Source: Eutypella sp. D-1
Taxonomy: Eukaryota > Ascomycota > Sordariomycetes > Xylariales > Diatrypaceae
Direction of reading: 5' to 3'
Assembly: GCA_023313575.1 (NCBI GenBank)
Contig: JAJTTP010000009.1
Coordinates: 1,674,001-1,738,000, forward strand
Length of the DNA: 64,000 nucleotides
The notes below the pieces were generated by a model, which saw nothing but the letters and a program-made list of their open reading frames with translations, searched no databases and was not told the origin of the DNA. The translations under genes and the position numbers were made by a program. How positions within the stretch are numbered: position 1 is the stretch's first letter; the number at the start of each line of letters is the position of its first letter. This document shows positions 22,643-36,287 of the stretch, in pieces.

Positions 22643-24470
22643 AGCGTTAGATGACGAATCAAACGTCCATAAAAATGAATAAATGATAAACTGCGGCACC
22701 TCGTCCAAGATATTGATGACAGTCCGTGTGACGAGAAAGAAAAGAATTCTATGAAATCCAGATTAGGAGAAGAAACGAAGATGACAAGAAGAAGGAACAA
22801 AACATATAATTTCTACTCCGACGAGCGCCAGCCTTTCCACACACGCCAGGCCCCCCCCCTATACGCCAATTAGGCCTCAGCCATCTCCGAGATTTGCACC
22901 CTTGAATACCCCTGAATGCCACATACCACGATAATCAATTAAGCTATCTAGGTCTAAATGTCTTAAGTGGGAACGAGAGGGCTGAAACGAAGGATGACAT
23001 CTAACTGGGTGGGTTTAATTAGCTTCTGTCCCCAAATCGGTCAAAATGCTGGCTCTGGTTATGCTATTTCGAGCAGCTGGTAACTTTTGTGTAGCTAAGC
23101 TACTTCATAGCCGATGCAGTGCTACCTCCATAAATATACCAGTGCAGGTCTTGCGTGCCGCGGGAGGCAATAAACTGGCGCTGTGGGTGTGCGTACCAGG
23201 TCTTACGTCGGCCTCCAGCTCATACATCCATTGCGCTTCCTCTTCCAGACCGGAGCCCTGTAGACTTAGTCCTGGGTATCGTCCTGGGCTCTTGTTACGC
23301 GAAGGGTGCGAGTTAGTGGCGTCGAAAAGGAATCGCAGGCGGGCGCAAAGCAATGGTGCGGACATCGAAGGCTCAGACATTGGAAGTGCGCTTACCTATC
23401 TCTGCTACCGGTGAAGCAGCCACCGTATGTGCTGAAGGAACTGGATACGGAATTCTCTTTATCAGTAACGGTGGCAGCAACGTTATTAGCAACGAATTTT
23501 TTAAAAGACGCGGATCAGAGCAAAATCTCACTTGGCCTATTGCTTTCAGCTATCCGTGCAGCGTCCGGGTTACCTATGATAAAGCGGATGTCTATGAAAC
23601 TCATTTTTCTGCAGCCTACTGGTCAGCTTGACTAAAAGTTCCGTGACCTATTTCTGACCTATTTCTACTCGTCGATAGTGAGGTCGTCCTATGTGGCCTT
23701 GGGAGATGACACGGGGCTCACAGACTAGGTAGATATATAGGGGCCTCCAAGCCACAAGATCCTGCCAACCCAGCTTTCGGACCGAGGTCATTGGGCGGTG
23801 GCAAAGGATCAACGACTACAGTGAGAAGGAACGTGTTTTTATTAGACAACTCGACGGGTATTCGTATCCAGCATGCATTATCCACATCCAAAAAAACAGG
23901 AGTGCCTTTACGAGGTTTTCCCACCCTTCGTGCACTACGCCGTGCTGCACTGCATCCAGTGAAATTGGAGACTGTTGGGCGAAGGGCGCGAATCCCGTTA
24001 TAGGTACTACGATCAACGGTGATAAGGCACAGCTGAGCAGGCGTCGCTTTGAGCCCCTTGTACGTCCTGTGTAGCTAGTTGGCTGCCGTTCTTGGAGTGG
24101 TGGCATCGCCCAGCACGCCGTTCCGAATGACGGCGTGACGTAACGGGGCCGCTAGGTCCAAGACCAGAAAACCCGGCTTCGGCTCGCCTATCATCGGGGG
24201 CATTGCAATTCCTAAAGGACGCGTTTGCATTGGCTGACCAGTCCCTCCCCAGTTCTACCGCGGGGGCGGTTCCACCAAACCCCAACCGCCCGTTGACACT
24301 TTACTCTGTATTGGGCGCCCTCCAATAACCTATGCACTAGCTGAGTCTGGGTCGAGATACAAAAAGGAGAGGGTTTCTGAGCGGAAGGATAGCTTTATTT
24401 CGTGTAGCTTTGGTCGCTATAACCATTATCCATATGTGTACACACAATACAAACATATATGCAGACGACC
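22643..24470. other. Intergenic region, kelch gene / class II aldolase
   Basis: Divergent promoters at both ends. The middle (about 23040-23640) has open frames on both strands; the best candidate gene, at 23353-23631, is listed separately. Other frames there (23046-23414 +, 23105-23380 -) overlap it and have no recognisable domain. Confidence 0.45.
23353..23631 (+). CDS. Possible small protein, 92 aa, unrecognised
   Basis: ATG at 23353 in a purine-rich context (GCA-ATGG), stop at 23629-23631. The composition looks protein-like and not random: alternating hydrophobic and polar residues suggest several beta strands (TLEVRLPISATG, GYGILFISNGG, CSVRVTYDKADVYE), there are two Cys, one NLT sequon and no low complexity. 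There is no signal peptide or helix. I do not recognise the family. It may be a small single-exon gene, the last exon of a larger one, or a remnant. Codon third positions are less GC-biased than in the neighbouring aldolase gene, which would fit recent arrival or weak expression. Confidence 0.4.
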   Translation: MVRTSKAQTLEVRLPISATGEAATVCAEGTGYGILFISNGGSNVISNEFFKRRGSEQNLTWPIAFSYPCSVRVTYDKADVYETHFSAAYWSA

Positions 24471-25597
24471 ATGGCTCCTTCAGCAGTTCCAGCCGTGGAG
24501 ACAACCTCCAACTCATTAGCGGTGAAGAGCCTGAAAGAATCTCTCGTCAATGGCAGGCCGGCATCCAAGGAGCCCGAAAATCCCACGCCGCTAGAAGCGA
24601 TTTCCCATGGCGTCGTTATGCCAGGTACGTGGTGATGCTAGCCCCCTTTTACCTCGTGGCACGGACCATCAGGCTAGTACCCTGGGGTGCCAGTCTTCGA
24701 AACCCGGGCAGTAGGGTTTGCAGGAGAGGCATGGGTACATCATGATGAACGAATGATATATCGCTAACAATAACTCACTCTTGGGAAGGAATACCGACGT
24801 TCCCCTCATTCACGGAGCACCGCCGACACATCTTAGTGCAGATGGCGGCCACGTTCCGGTACTTTGCGAGGGCGGGGTTCACGGAAGGGCAGTCGGGCCA
24901 CATCTCGGTGCGGGATCCAGAGTTCCCGGGTCTCATGTGGATGAACCCGCTGGGGCGACACTTCGGATCGCTTACAGCAGGCGACATGATTTGCCTAGAG
25001 ATCGCGACGGGGCGCGTGGCGGGGGGGAACGTGTCGCGGCCGGCCAATGCGGCGGGGTATCTGATCCACTCGGCGGTGCACAAACGACGGCACGAGGATG
25101 TGCACGCGGTGTGCCATGCGCATACGGCGGCGGGGCGCGCGTGGAGTGCGTTTGCGCGGCCCCTCGAGATGCTAACGCAGGACGTGTGCACGCTCTACGA
25201 CTCCGTCGCCGTGTACGCTCGGTACGGGGGCATCGTGTTCGGGGCGGATGAGGGCGAGCACATTGCCGACGCCCTAGGCGAGCGTAACAAAGGCGCCATC
25301 CTCATGAACCACGGCCTCCTGTCTGTCGGCTCCACCGTCGATGAGGCCGGCTTCCTCTTCGGCCTCCTCGACCGATCCTGCGACATCCAGCTTCGCGTTG
25401 AGGCTGCAGCCGCGAGTAGTGGCCTTCCCAAGCAGATCATCAGCGATGAGGAGGCCGCCTTCAACTTCAAGATGGCCAGCGAGCCCCACGTCCTGTACCG
25501 CGAGGCCCAGCCTGACCTCGAGTACGAGATTGAGGCGGCCGGGGGCGAGCACGTGATTGAGAGGGGATTCGACTCCCTGACGCCCCTCGTGCCGTAG
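24471..25597 (+). CDS. Class II aldolase/adducin N-terminal domain protein
   Basis: Exons 24471-24624 and 24789-25597, intron 164 nt (GTACGT donor, AAG acceptor), 320 aa; start in ACC-ATGG. About 50 residues of variable leader precede the domain, which starts near [20 protein letters not shown]. The fold is marked by [18 protein letters not shown], a metal-binding HAH (H161, H163) in [13 protein letters not shown], and the third histidine H226 in [11 protein letters not shown]. By hand alignment, the place of the catalytic Glu of fuculose-phosphate aldolase reads NAAGYLIH, so classical aldol cleavage is doubtful and the protein is nearer the adducin-like or Mug14-like fungal group. Substrate unknown. 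Exon 2 is strongly GC-rich at third positions, unlike its surroundings. It is divergent from the kelch gene. Confidence 0.9.
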
Positions 25598-28500
25598 TAG
25601 GCAGAGGCCCCGGCTAAGGATTCGACAGACGACTCTGTGTTACAGGTATTTGTTCTACATTGCCTGCCTCTCTGTTGGGGGCAACCGAGAAAGCGTTTCA
25701 GGAGGTGCGTACGGCATGATCCGAGGAATATTAAGATACACAGAAGTCTGTTGTGAGCATACCTGCACACGGAATACTGTTCACACGAGGATAGGAGCCG
25801 TCAGGCACTGCTAAGGCTGCTAGGAAGACTTGAGTAGCCGGGCATCGCACATAGTCTGCTGTGTAGATAACTAAGCTTTCTTTATCGTGAAGGGGTACCT
25901 GGCGATGACCGGGTCTTGGCGAACCTCGTGACGATCGCGAAGTGTATAGGTTCGCAAAGAACTAAGCTACTGTACTCTCATTGTATATGGGGATACTAGA
26001 ACGCGACGTCCCAACCACCACTCCCTTCTTATCTCGACTTAGGTTATCTGCCTACCTCTCTGCCTACTTATCTAGCTTCTAGGTTCAATTTTTGTGCCGA
26101 GCCTGGGTTACTATTGGATATAACGATATCCCGGGGAGATTAGAAACAGAAATGAAAATAAGGACACCCCTCCCTCCAGGTCTGGTCTCCCCTCTGCCAA
26201 GGCGCGGATGCAAGTATGTGCATGGAACTCCGTAGCATCACACCACATTTATCCATTGTTTTTCTATTCTTTTCTACTCTTGTTGCATCGCTGCATCGCC
26301 CCCGTCACCGTCAACCCTCATTGCAGCGTCGTCTTGCCTTCCCATGGTTGCATTTACTACGACGTGCATGCGCCCCTCTTCCCTTCCCTCCACATCACTT
26401 TCCTTCCTTCTTTCCACCCAGCCGCCCGACCGACGATAGTTAGATGTAAACATGAGAGAAATAACCCTGTGCGGTTCGTCGTACCTGCAGTTACAGCACA
26501 GATTTTCCCACTGCGGGTAGATTGATCGATGGGGCGGCAAGGCTCTTTTCCCACACCACCGAACCAAGATTTGAGTATCATCGGTTATTTTCATCTGTCT
26601 CCTCAAGGTCCTCATTTACCCGTTCCATGCCCTTACCCTGTACGATGCAGTTCGTCAATTTTACGGCTTGGGAGATAAGCGCAGAGCCCCGGCGACGTGG
26701 GGTGTACTGGGGAACAAGGCTCTCGTGAACACCTAGGTCTGTGTAGGAACCAGCGGCATGTACCTAGTGAGAAGGCGCATGGCTCGTTTGTAATTTATCT
26801 GGCGATTTCCCCATCCTTACAAACATGGGCAAATTCCGAATTTTCGAATTTCGTTACTCAGGCCCTGGCGCCTGCTTCCCTAGGCTCAAGGTAGTGAGCG
26901 CGTGAGTGCCTGCATGAGTGTCAAATGACAGCCACATAATCTTGCTAATCTAACAGCCTCTGGGCCTTAGAAAACCTCCTCCACTGAGGCCCATTTCTCA
27001 TTTCTATAGAGGTGTGCGAAAATTTTCAACGGGGTTACTCAATTACGTGGAATCATCAAGGGGGCCCGACGATCATCGCACGATTTGATCGAGATAAGAG
27101 GAGTGTATCGCAATGCACCTCAGCACTCATTGCCTCTATGAGAGAGTAACATAACGGCGTAGTAAAGATTTTCTGCCCCCAGACCGGGGGCGTCGAGCTC
27201 TTGCCGTAAACCGCCGACGGACGCCAGGGGACGGGCCGTGGTGCTAAGTGCGTCGATCGTCTTGGCGTAGGTTGGTAGCAAAGTAGCGATTGTCTTCCTA
27301 CCCTTTAGCATGCGCCAGAACTTCCTTCATATTGAGTACGGCAATCATATTAAATTACCTAGGTAGGGAGCCTATATTTACTTGTCATTTGGTAGTGCAT
27401 ACGCAGAAAGAAAAAGGGATTGATGTGACAGCACGGGAAAGGGACAGTCACGTCGACAACTGGCCGCGTATATGACTACCTAAGCGTTACATCATGGGCG
27501 CCGGCTTAACCGCACGCCTTCCTTTCTCAGGCATAGGAAGGACGAGAATAACAGGGTGAAGAAAAATCTTTCCAAGACCCCAATAACACCTGCGACTGGT
27601 AACGTACAGGCATCGTGTTTCCCTTGATTACTACAACAATATCCGGGATCTTGAGTCGAGGTCGCTACAAGAGTAGGTGAATAGTTAGTTACCTAGCTCT
27701 CTGCTTCCCTATCGCTGTGCGCTGAACTGTATCTAGCCCTTCGGTCAGGGCCTTGGTGCATGTCCTGCCCAGTACGTAATATGTGAAAAAGTTCGTAGGC
27801 TGTCATATTTTGCGCAAAGGTACTGGCCTCAATTGGGAGCCAGGCAGGGACGGGATGTGTCACAGAGCTGCCACCTCGTCTATCTTCTCATCGAGCGCCC
27901 CCTTGCTTTCTCCAGGCTTGCGCTTGCGCAGCTCTCGGTGGTGAGAGGCGCCACGCACACAATCGCCGCATGTTTCACCAGGCAGCCGAACGTACCGATC
28001 TGCCTGCATCGACTGTCGATTCCGATGTCGACTCTGGGCAATTTCTCCAGCCTGAGGTACCGGCTATCATGTCGTACTATTTTCTCATTCTTTGTCTTCT
28101 ATATTTCTCGTTATCTGCATCGATGTAAAGAATAGGTCATTTGCGCCTCTGCTTCTCGCAACGAGCCAAGCAGAATCAGGATCACGAAGAAAATTTTCCG
28201 AGACAGAAATTGTATGATTTACTTCACCAGTCCTTTTTTCCCTCGCTGTCTTACCCATATCCTTAGTGCCGCGGCCTTCAAGCGGATGCTGTAGACGCAA
28301 CCCGACATGCGACCCGTGTCGCGGTGCCTTTGCTTGTTCACCGAGGGTGGGAGAAACGGGTCCTTCGTCTCCACTTCCATATATGCTCGTATGTGGTGAT
28401 AAAATGGAGGTGGAAGTCCCCGGACAGCCAGGCATATATGGAAATCAGATGGAAAACATGATGATATGTTCCACCACCAGGTTGTTTAAGTCTTTCTTTT

Positions 28501-28715
28501 TGCCCGCGGTTGTTTTGACATGCACGCACATATTGACACATTTGACAGGCTCATTTCTTCTTGTTTCTTTTCACGTTTCATTCTTCTCTCCTTAGATCTA
28601 CAACTCTCTAAGTAGCGAGGGCAGACTAGGCATATACGTTTAATTAAGCGTGTCTAGTAAAGAGATAGAGAGAAACTCACAGATATCTGCCGGCTTGCGC
28701 TACCTTGGCTACACA

Positions 28716-28735
28716 CCTACTATGTGTATAGTAGG
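28716..28735. repeat. 8-bp perfect hairpin, 4-nt loop
   Basis: CCTACTAT, GTGT loop, ATAGTAGG. No neighbouring gene within 3 kb, so a terminator role has no support. Confidence 0.75.
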
Positions 28736-30348
28736 CGAATTACGAATGTCGAGTTTCGAAGTTTCGAACAAGGCAAGCAAGGCTAGGATGTTTCCCGGTT
28801 TATAATTGGACTCCCCTATTTAGCTGTAACGCCGCCCACAGCGGCAACCCTCCCGGTTACCGCCCGATGGATCTGTAACTACCGGCTATCTACCGTGTTG
28901 GTTATAGTAACTGGAAGACCCAGTAGCGCTACGTATTATGTGTGGGCGTCACGTCAAAAGATGTGCGCCAAGCCTTATGCAAGTCATGCAACCCGCGGGC
29001 GATCCCTTGCTAGCTAGCTAATCGGAGATCTTAACCCGGCATGACATCGTTGCTACCGCCTAATCACGATAAATGAGCCGCCGCGATACATATGTGTCTC
29101 GATGTCCCGCCGTGACGCTTGCCATATCGGCCGAGCCCGCCTGTGATAAACCACCCGTCTTGCCCGTACCCAACCCCCTGTTGTGATGCGGCACCGGTGA
29201 GAAGATTTCGAAGGGGCGGGCCGGCGCCAGTCACTAGCCACTTGGGCCATGTATCTAGTAGCATCAAGCGAGGCGCTCTTTGGCGGTCTGAGTAAAAGGG
29301 CTTGAATACGCGTAGAGTGATTTATCGCCCGTCTACTTGGCTGAGGACGCCTTGTGAACGCTTGTTAGTGAATATGAACTCAAAAAACGCACGATGCTTA
29401 TGCTTAACCATAATCTACCATAAACAACTTTGAGTTTCATACTACCTTTATCCAGAGGCAGCTATGCCAGCTATGGCGCCTGTGTGGCGTGTGTTTAGAA
29501 AGACAATTAGACTAACTAGATGCGCAGCGGGAAAGGGATACACTGTAGAGGCGGTGGGCCACCTAACTAGTCACTAGGTAGGGGACAGTGTGACGCATGG
29601 CACAAACTCTCATCAGCCCATTCGGACGCTTCCGGGCCATGGAGCAACAACCGCTGGATAGATCTGGTCTGACCGATCAAACATAACCCGTACCAGCCAC
29701 TACTGGACTAGGATGCAGTTGGCGAGGGAGCGCGGTGCTCCGTTATGGCGCGAGGATAACGTAGGTATGCATTCGATCGAACTCCACAAACCAGTTAAGG
29801 GGGTTGACGGGTCGGAAGAATTCCCATGGTGCATATATGTAGTCAAACCATAGGGCTATCAGCGCTTGTCTAGCTTGTTTTGCCTGGTGTTGTTACCTAT
29901 CGTATCTTGGGATATCCAGTTCCATCTAGACAGTGTGACAGGATATCCACCTCGTGAATTAGCTACAGTGGCCGTAGTTCTTCGTAGTGAAGAAGGTAGG
30001 TAGGCACGAAAGCCGGTTTATGACTATTCGACACTGTATCCGTGAGTTGCACGACAGCATTCCTCCTAAGCGAAGAGCGGCGCGGCTCTGAGAGAGACTT
30101 GGCCCGCAACCCACAGCCCGCAGCCCGCACTACATACGTACAAGCACAAGCATACGCACACGTGTAACGGAGGCCCTGCACCACATAGTATCTTACGTAG
30201 ATGGCATATATATCCATCCCTATGTGCGTACAGTTCCACCTATCCAGATTAATAAACAAGGCGGTAGTCCGGTAGCCAAGCTATATCCAGGAACGACATG
30301 GAGTATTGGGACGAAGAAAAGTTTTTCTCTGGATGTCTTATGGATTGA

Positions 30349-30371
30349 CCCCCCCCCCCCCCTTTTTTTTT
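30349..30371. repeat. C14-T9 homopolymer junction
   Basis: Fourteen C directly followed by nine T. A pure pyrimidine block on the + strand. Confidence 0.85.
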
Positions 30372-33300
30372 ACATAGTGAGATAGTACGGGAAGTGACAT
30401 GATGAGTGAGACAAGGAGAAAAGAAAAGTTGTTGTTGAGTCACCTTCTGTGGGCCTCATACTTGGTGAAAATGTATTGAAGCAAAACAAGGAAAAATTTT
30501 TCCCATTCCCATTCTTTCGGCCTCGTTTCGTGAGGCGGACGTAACGCAGGTACACACCCACAGCCTCATGGACAGTGCCGGGCACGGTCCGGCGCGGGAG
30601 CTATGCCGTAGGCACGATGGATACGCCTACTATTTAGTGTGGTTAGATTTCTGTGGGCTACACAGTTTGAGAGTCTGACAGATACCTACTTGGGCCATCA
30701 TCTTAACAACTTCGAAGATTAGATTTCAACATGCCAGCCCTACCATCAGATCATGAAGTACTCCATGATACATAGCCACCACGGCTGAAACGCCCTTGTC
30801 GAAAACTAATACCAGATAAGCTGACGACGATGTTCTTTGTTCTTTCTATTCCCTCTCAGTGGGTACGATACGTATACACGCACGGTACGGCAGGGGGAGC
30901 CAGCGGGGCCAGGTAGGAATGCGTAGGGCGACGGACTCAGCTGAGGCTGTGATCCGATTGAACCGATCGATCTCCGTAGCCCGCTGTAAGTACATAGACA
31001 AGGTAGAGAGCGGACGGTCCAGCATCAGAATTTTCTTGGTCCTTTTTGTGCCGTCCTTCCATTCCCTTCTTCACAATTTTCTACCCACCTTGTCCCTGAA
31101 TCAGCGTCTGAGGTGAGGTGAGGATGACGCCCTTCATTCTGCCTCAGGCGTCGAGAGACATTGAGAACCTCGTCTCACTGCCCCCCACTTTCTAAAGCCA
31201 TCCAGCCAGCCCAGACCTTGTCAAAGTCTCGGGTGGGCAAGCAAGCAGCACAAAGGTTCTAGATCGGGTGCCACGAGGGATCCTAAGAGGCGTGCCGTTA
31301 TTGTGATGCGATCGGCCGGATGGCGAGCTTGTCGAGCGGGCTTATTACATGTGGGTGTATATCTGGGAGGGAAAACCCAACCCAGGAAGCTCCACAGCTT
31401 ATATTGCACCATTGACAGTCAGCCCAATGGTTTGGGGAAAAGAAAAGAGAGGAAAAAAAGCCAAACGAGAGAAATCACAACATGTAGGCAAGTAGCCCTA
31501 GAGGTACCTAATAAGCGCAATGATGTATGCCGTGACGATGAAAGTGGGAGCACGGCATGTCTGAAACATCTATTCGGCCGATAGTATAAAAAGAAGAGGA
31601 TCAAGAATAAAAAAAGAAGCAGGAGATGTATGTAAGGCTCGGGGAACATCGATCAATCAATCAATGAATCTATAAATTCAGGGATGGCTTCCAAGGTTAT
31701 TAGTGGAGAATGTACCCATAACTACCTACTAAAGTATGTATGTACATATCTCCTACCTAAAACGGTGCCCTAGCCAGGCACATAACCCCGTAGTTAGGCC
31801 TACATTCCCCTAGAACCCCGGGCCGCTGTCAGGTTTCATAGAGGCGCCCTTGATAGCTGCTAACATGTACCTGAAAAATGATTTTTAGTACGGACGGCGT
31901 GTTTCTCTGCGGGTTCTAGAAGCTGAGAGGGCTTGAGGAATTGACACGTTTAGGAGGCCCCATTCATGCCTTGTAGATACTTCTTGTCTTATTAGGAGTA
32001 TTATACAATTTGCAGAGCTAGAGTCTTTTGTTTATAAGTAAGTAGTCATGGTATAAGCGAGACAAGTAGTACATTATGCACGCATATGGATGAGTGATGA
32101 CGATATCGTAGAAAATCCCATAGTTCAGGTTGTGTTGTACTTACCTGTATGTATGTATAGCCTCGTACAAAGCTGCTTGCTACGCAATTGTGCTTCCTGG
32201 TTTGCATTAATTTAGGAGTTACAGTTACTACTACCTAGTATGATAGAAACTAAACTCATGTTTCCTCCTCTCATTTAAAATTTCCGCCCAACGATATTAT
32301 TCAGGGAGGTTCGACTGTTTCCATAGGAATGAAGAAATGAACCAGGTAGATTCATAACCTGTCTTCCACTGTAAGTACCGGTGTTTGTAGTAAATGCATT
32401 AAAAGCTGGTACCTAGGTAGCTTTGGATCTAACACAGGCTGGAGCTTGATTGGTAGAAATTATCCGGGGCATAAAGGGAGTATCTAGGTACCGAGGTCCG
32501 TCTAACTTCTTTCGTCGACTGCGAGCTATATCATTGGCTGGTTGGCGATACAACGGGTAAGCTAGGAAACCTTGCACTGACAACCTTGGTACTTACCGCT
32601 TATACGGTACTTCACGTATGTAAAAGCAAGCAAGTAAGCAAGCATGAAAGCAAGTCATATCTGCTGGGTTTCGAACTTGATCATTTGAAGGTGACAGCAC
32701 TTCTCATCTTGCCCCGCCGCGAGAATCCCCTTTTCCTATTGCCCATGTGTTGCTACTGTTGCAGTGAGACACGCAGCATTGGTCACATCTAGGACCTCTA
32801 CGTTGCCGAAGGTGTCAGGTTCATCCCTATGCAGCTTTGAGAGAAGGACGGGATTCCATCGCCTCGGCAAATCGTGAGAGTGGGGGGTGGGAGGGGGGTG
32901 AATGGTAGAGATGGTCCTGTAGTGATGTCCTATGTGTTTATGTATCATCATATGAAGCCTCCGAGAGGCCGGGCCTTCCTCGTCTGTACTCCCCCCTCGA
33001 TCTCGGGCATATAACGGTATAGTTAGGCATGATCCTGGGCCGTTTCGTAGATGTGCATACATGTGTATGTACGTATGTGCGTATATGTTGTAAACCCCCA
33101 GCCAATAGAGTGAGATGGCTTCCCAAGCGAGGTATTATCAGAAGCAACGGATGCTGCCGCATGATGTTTTGTCTTGTTCATCTTATGTGTTGCTTACTTA
33201 TGTGTACGTGTGTGTATTTGACACGCTTAAAATGTTGGTAGATGAGGCGCCCGATTGCATTTACGTATACTCTTCCAGCGATCCTTCATAACACTGCGTA

Positions 33301-36271
33301 TCCCCTCTCAGCCAATCAATGACCTTCATTTAACGATTAACATAGAGAGTGCTCGGGTTTATCAAATTACATGATGTAGACATGGGCAGGATATTGCCGT
33401 GGTTGCTTGGCTCCAAACCTACATTAGGGGTGGTGGAGGGGCGTTGCTCCGAAGGAGGCTTTTGATGGAATGAGAGGTAGGCTGTCGGTCGAGGCTGAGA
33501 CCAAAGATTGCAAGGCACAAACTTTGAAACTTGCGAGTCACTCAAAGCTCTAGACCACTCGGTCTTCAAGGCTCATTTGACAAGACTAAAAACCTCAGGG
33601 AATGATAAATTGGCGAGTACGGTAAACATGTCGGCACTTTGTCGAAGGAAACATGGGTATTCACCGGGGTAGCAATGGCAATATCTTCAGGGCTTAGAAT
33701 AGGCATGACTTCGAGGATTGCGAACAAAAGAGCTAACTGCTACCTCCTTCCCTTTCCGTAGCCCCATTAAGTCTTATCTGGCAATTGAGATGTTTGGAAA
33801 CACCGTTCGTGCGTCAGAAACTACGTACAGTAGTCACCAATCACATTATGTATTAACTTCAACACCAATGAGGTTCGCACAACTCCAACTTGGCATCAAT
33901 GCAAATCGAAACCTTCTATCTTCATTGCCTGCTTCATCTGGCTCGTCTACGAATAGCTACCTACTTCTACGGATGGTAGTCAAAAACGGCTGCTTACCAA
34001 AGCCCTGCATACTTAGTCTGAAGGTGACCGGTCAGGTCAGACGAAAGTTACAAATTCCCCACAGTGAATAGTAAGTGAATGTTTATTCGTAGACTTCAGC
34101 AATAAGTGCATAAAGAAGCTGCCAAGGCAGAGAAGGAGAAAGGAGGTTCTCCGTTTATGCGGTATGGGGGTTGTTTGGACCGGAGCCATCCACGTCAACC
34201 GCCGGCGACAAATCAGAGGCACGGCCCCCTCTTGACCCCCGTTCCCATATCCAAATCCATCCCATTCCCTACATACGCATCTGGCTGTCCGATTCGACCG
34301 ACCGACCGTCCGTCCGTACTCCGGACACCTTATATAGCATGACTACATATATCGTATGGTTATTGGACGTTAAGAGGGCAAGGGGTTCGAATCAGACAAG
34401 GTCTACATTAAGGTTAAACTAGTTAGTGAACAATCATGTAACCTTATCCACGTAATCGACCCTTTATGTACACAGCTATAGTTGGTCGAATTAGGATACT
34501 GGTATCGACCTGCAGCGTATAGTAGTATCAGCGGTGGATGATGTATATAATATAGTTCATAGTAGTATGAACATTACCAATAGCCCCGAACTGAACAATG
34601 GACGGATGCGACCGGCGCTAGCTGGCCAGTCAGATTGCCCGCCCACCACACACAACTTCTTCCCACTAAAGCCGGGGCGTATGTGCCGGGCGTCGGGTGG
34701 ATGTATTATAGCCGCTATGCCGCGTTTAATATATTAGGTATTAGAGATGGGGTTCAAAAACATCTGATAGTCGTCTCTTGCCTGCATATCTTCTAGCAAG
34801 AAAGCGTCGGCTAAGTGGACCTGTATAGAGTTATAATTTCGACTATCATTCACTAGTCCATTACTTATACTGATGTCAACGTTTTTGACGGAGGTACGTG
34901 GGTAGTCGCGAAGTTGTATTAGCTCAGCTCCGAGAACGGACGAGCTCGAGCCTATCGAGTTTCCGATTCGAACTTCGATTCGATGATTGAGGGATGACGG
35001 GATGGGATGGGATGGCTGACCTCCAATTGAGAAACTGCCTCACCTCTCACCCACCCTCCTTTCATCGTTCCTTGCATTGACGATAAGGGACGGAGGGAGG
35101 AGGGAGATTTCCGAGTCGCGCAGCCCGCCCTCCCCCGACATCCCGTCCAACGTGCCTTGCATGAAGAGGCTACGTTAGGTAGGTAAGAGAAACTCGCTTC
35201 GTCTGTTTCATTCGTTCGTTCGCACGTAATGTACCTACACAGCCTGATACCTCCAGAGCGGACTGGTCGAAACAACACATACGTAGCCTTCTCCTCTCCC
35301 GCTTACAAGTCAAGGTGTGTGTGTGATTTGTGTAGCCCTAGCTCCATTACTATACGTAATGCCCTAGGTAGTTGACTATTACACGCACTCGCGCACGGAG
35401 TAAGCGCAGGGTAGGACTCGCGAACATAAACGGCCGGTATCGGCAGTCATCCTAATGTTTGTCGGACGAAGCCACTTTCTCGGCCGGGAAGGCTTCCAAT
35501 TAATATTGGCCTCCATACCTGGATGGCCACAGCCTACCTCTTGCCCATCTATATTAGATTGCAGTCTGTTGTTCGAATTTAGTCTCGGGCCGCTATCGGA
35601 GAACGCAAGGCCGATTCATTGACGCCTCTCGCTTACGACGTAGGCCGTGCTCCGCTGTTGCGTGCGATCGGGCAACGCCAGTATCCAACCAGCTTACAAC
35701 ATGGCCGGTGTGGATTGGTATGTAGGAAAGTCAAAAATAAATGGGTAACACTTTTTTTTTCACTTTTACTCACTCGACGATGAGGTTTGAGGTGAATCAT
35801 CTAAGTGGGGATGGGTGAGGTGACTGGACTGGACTGGACGGGTGGCCGGACGAACGATGGATCACACAATACACGTGCCTGAAATCGCAATTGCGATTGC
35901 CTACCTGGGCTCTAGTTGAACGGGGCTGAGGAAAAGAGTCCAGGAAAAAAAGACGAAGGAAGAAAAAAAAGTACGTACATACGAAACATCCCGTGGACCA
36001 AATTAAGAATGAGACGGCGCGGCGCCGTCGATAGAAGGGGGCTCCCCAACGTAGCTATGGAGCTTTCCATACACCATAAATGTAGGGGGGGACCCTGAAC
36101 CGGTAGTTGTTAGGCTGTTTAAGCCTCAACCCCAATGCAGACTAAACCATGGATAGCTTCTCAAAAGAGCTTCACCTGCATACCCAGCAGTACTGTACAT
36201 TCCTTAGGCATGTAAATTAGCAGGGACCAGCTCATTTGAACAGCCAATGCACATTGTGATCCCGTCAAGCC

Positions 36272-36287
36272 ATAGATCTAGATCTAT
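36272..36287. repeat. 16-bp perfect palindrome
   Basis: ATAGATCTAGATCTAT equals its own reverse complement, with two nested BglII-like AGATCT sites. No function evident. Confidence 0.8.

Noticed and set aside
25195..25770. 191-codon minus-strand frame opposite the aldolase gene
   Set aside because: Antisense to a GC-rich coding exon; no domain.
34380..34400. GGTTCGAATC, like a tRNA T-loop
   Set aside because: Flanking bases do not form a T-stem, and no D-arm or anticodon arm lies upstream.
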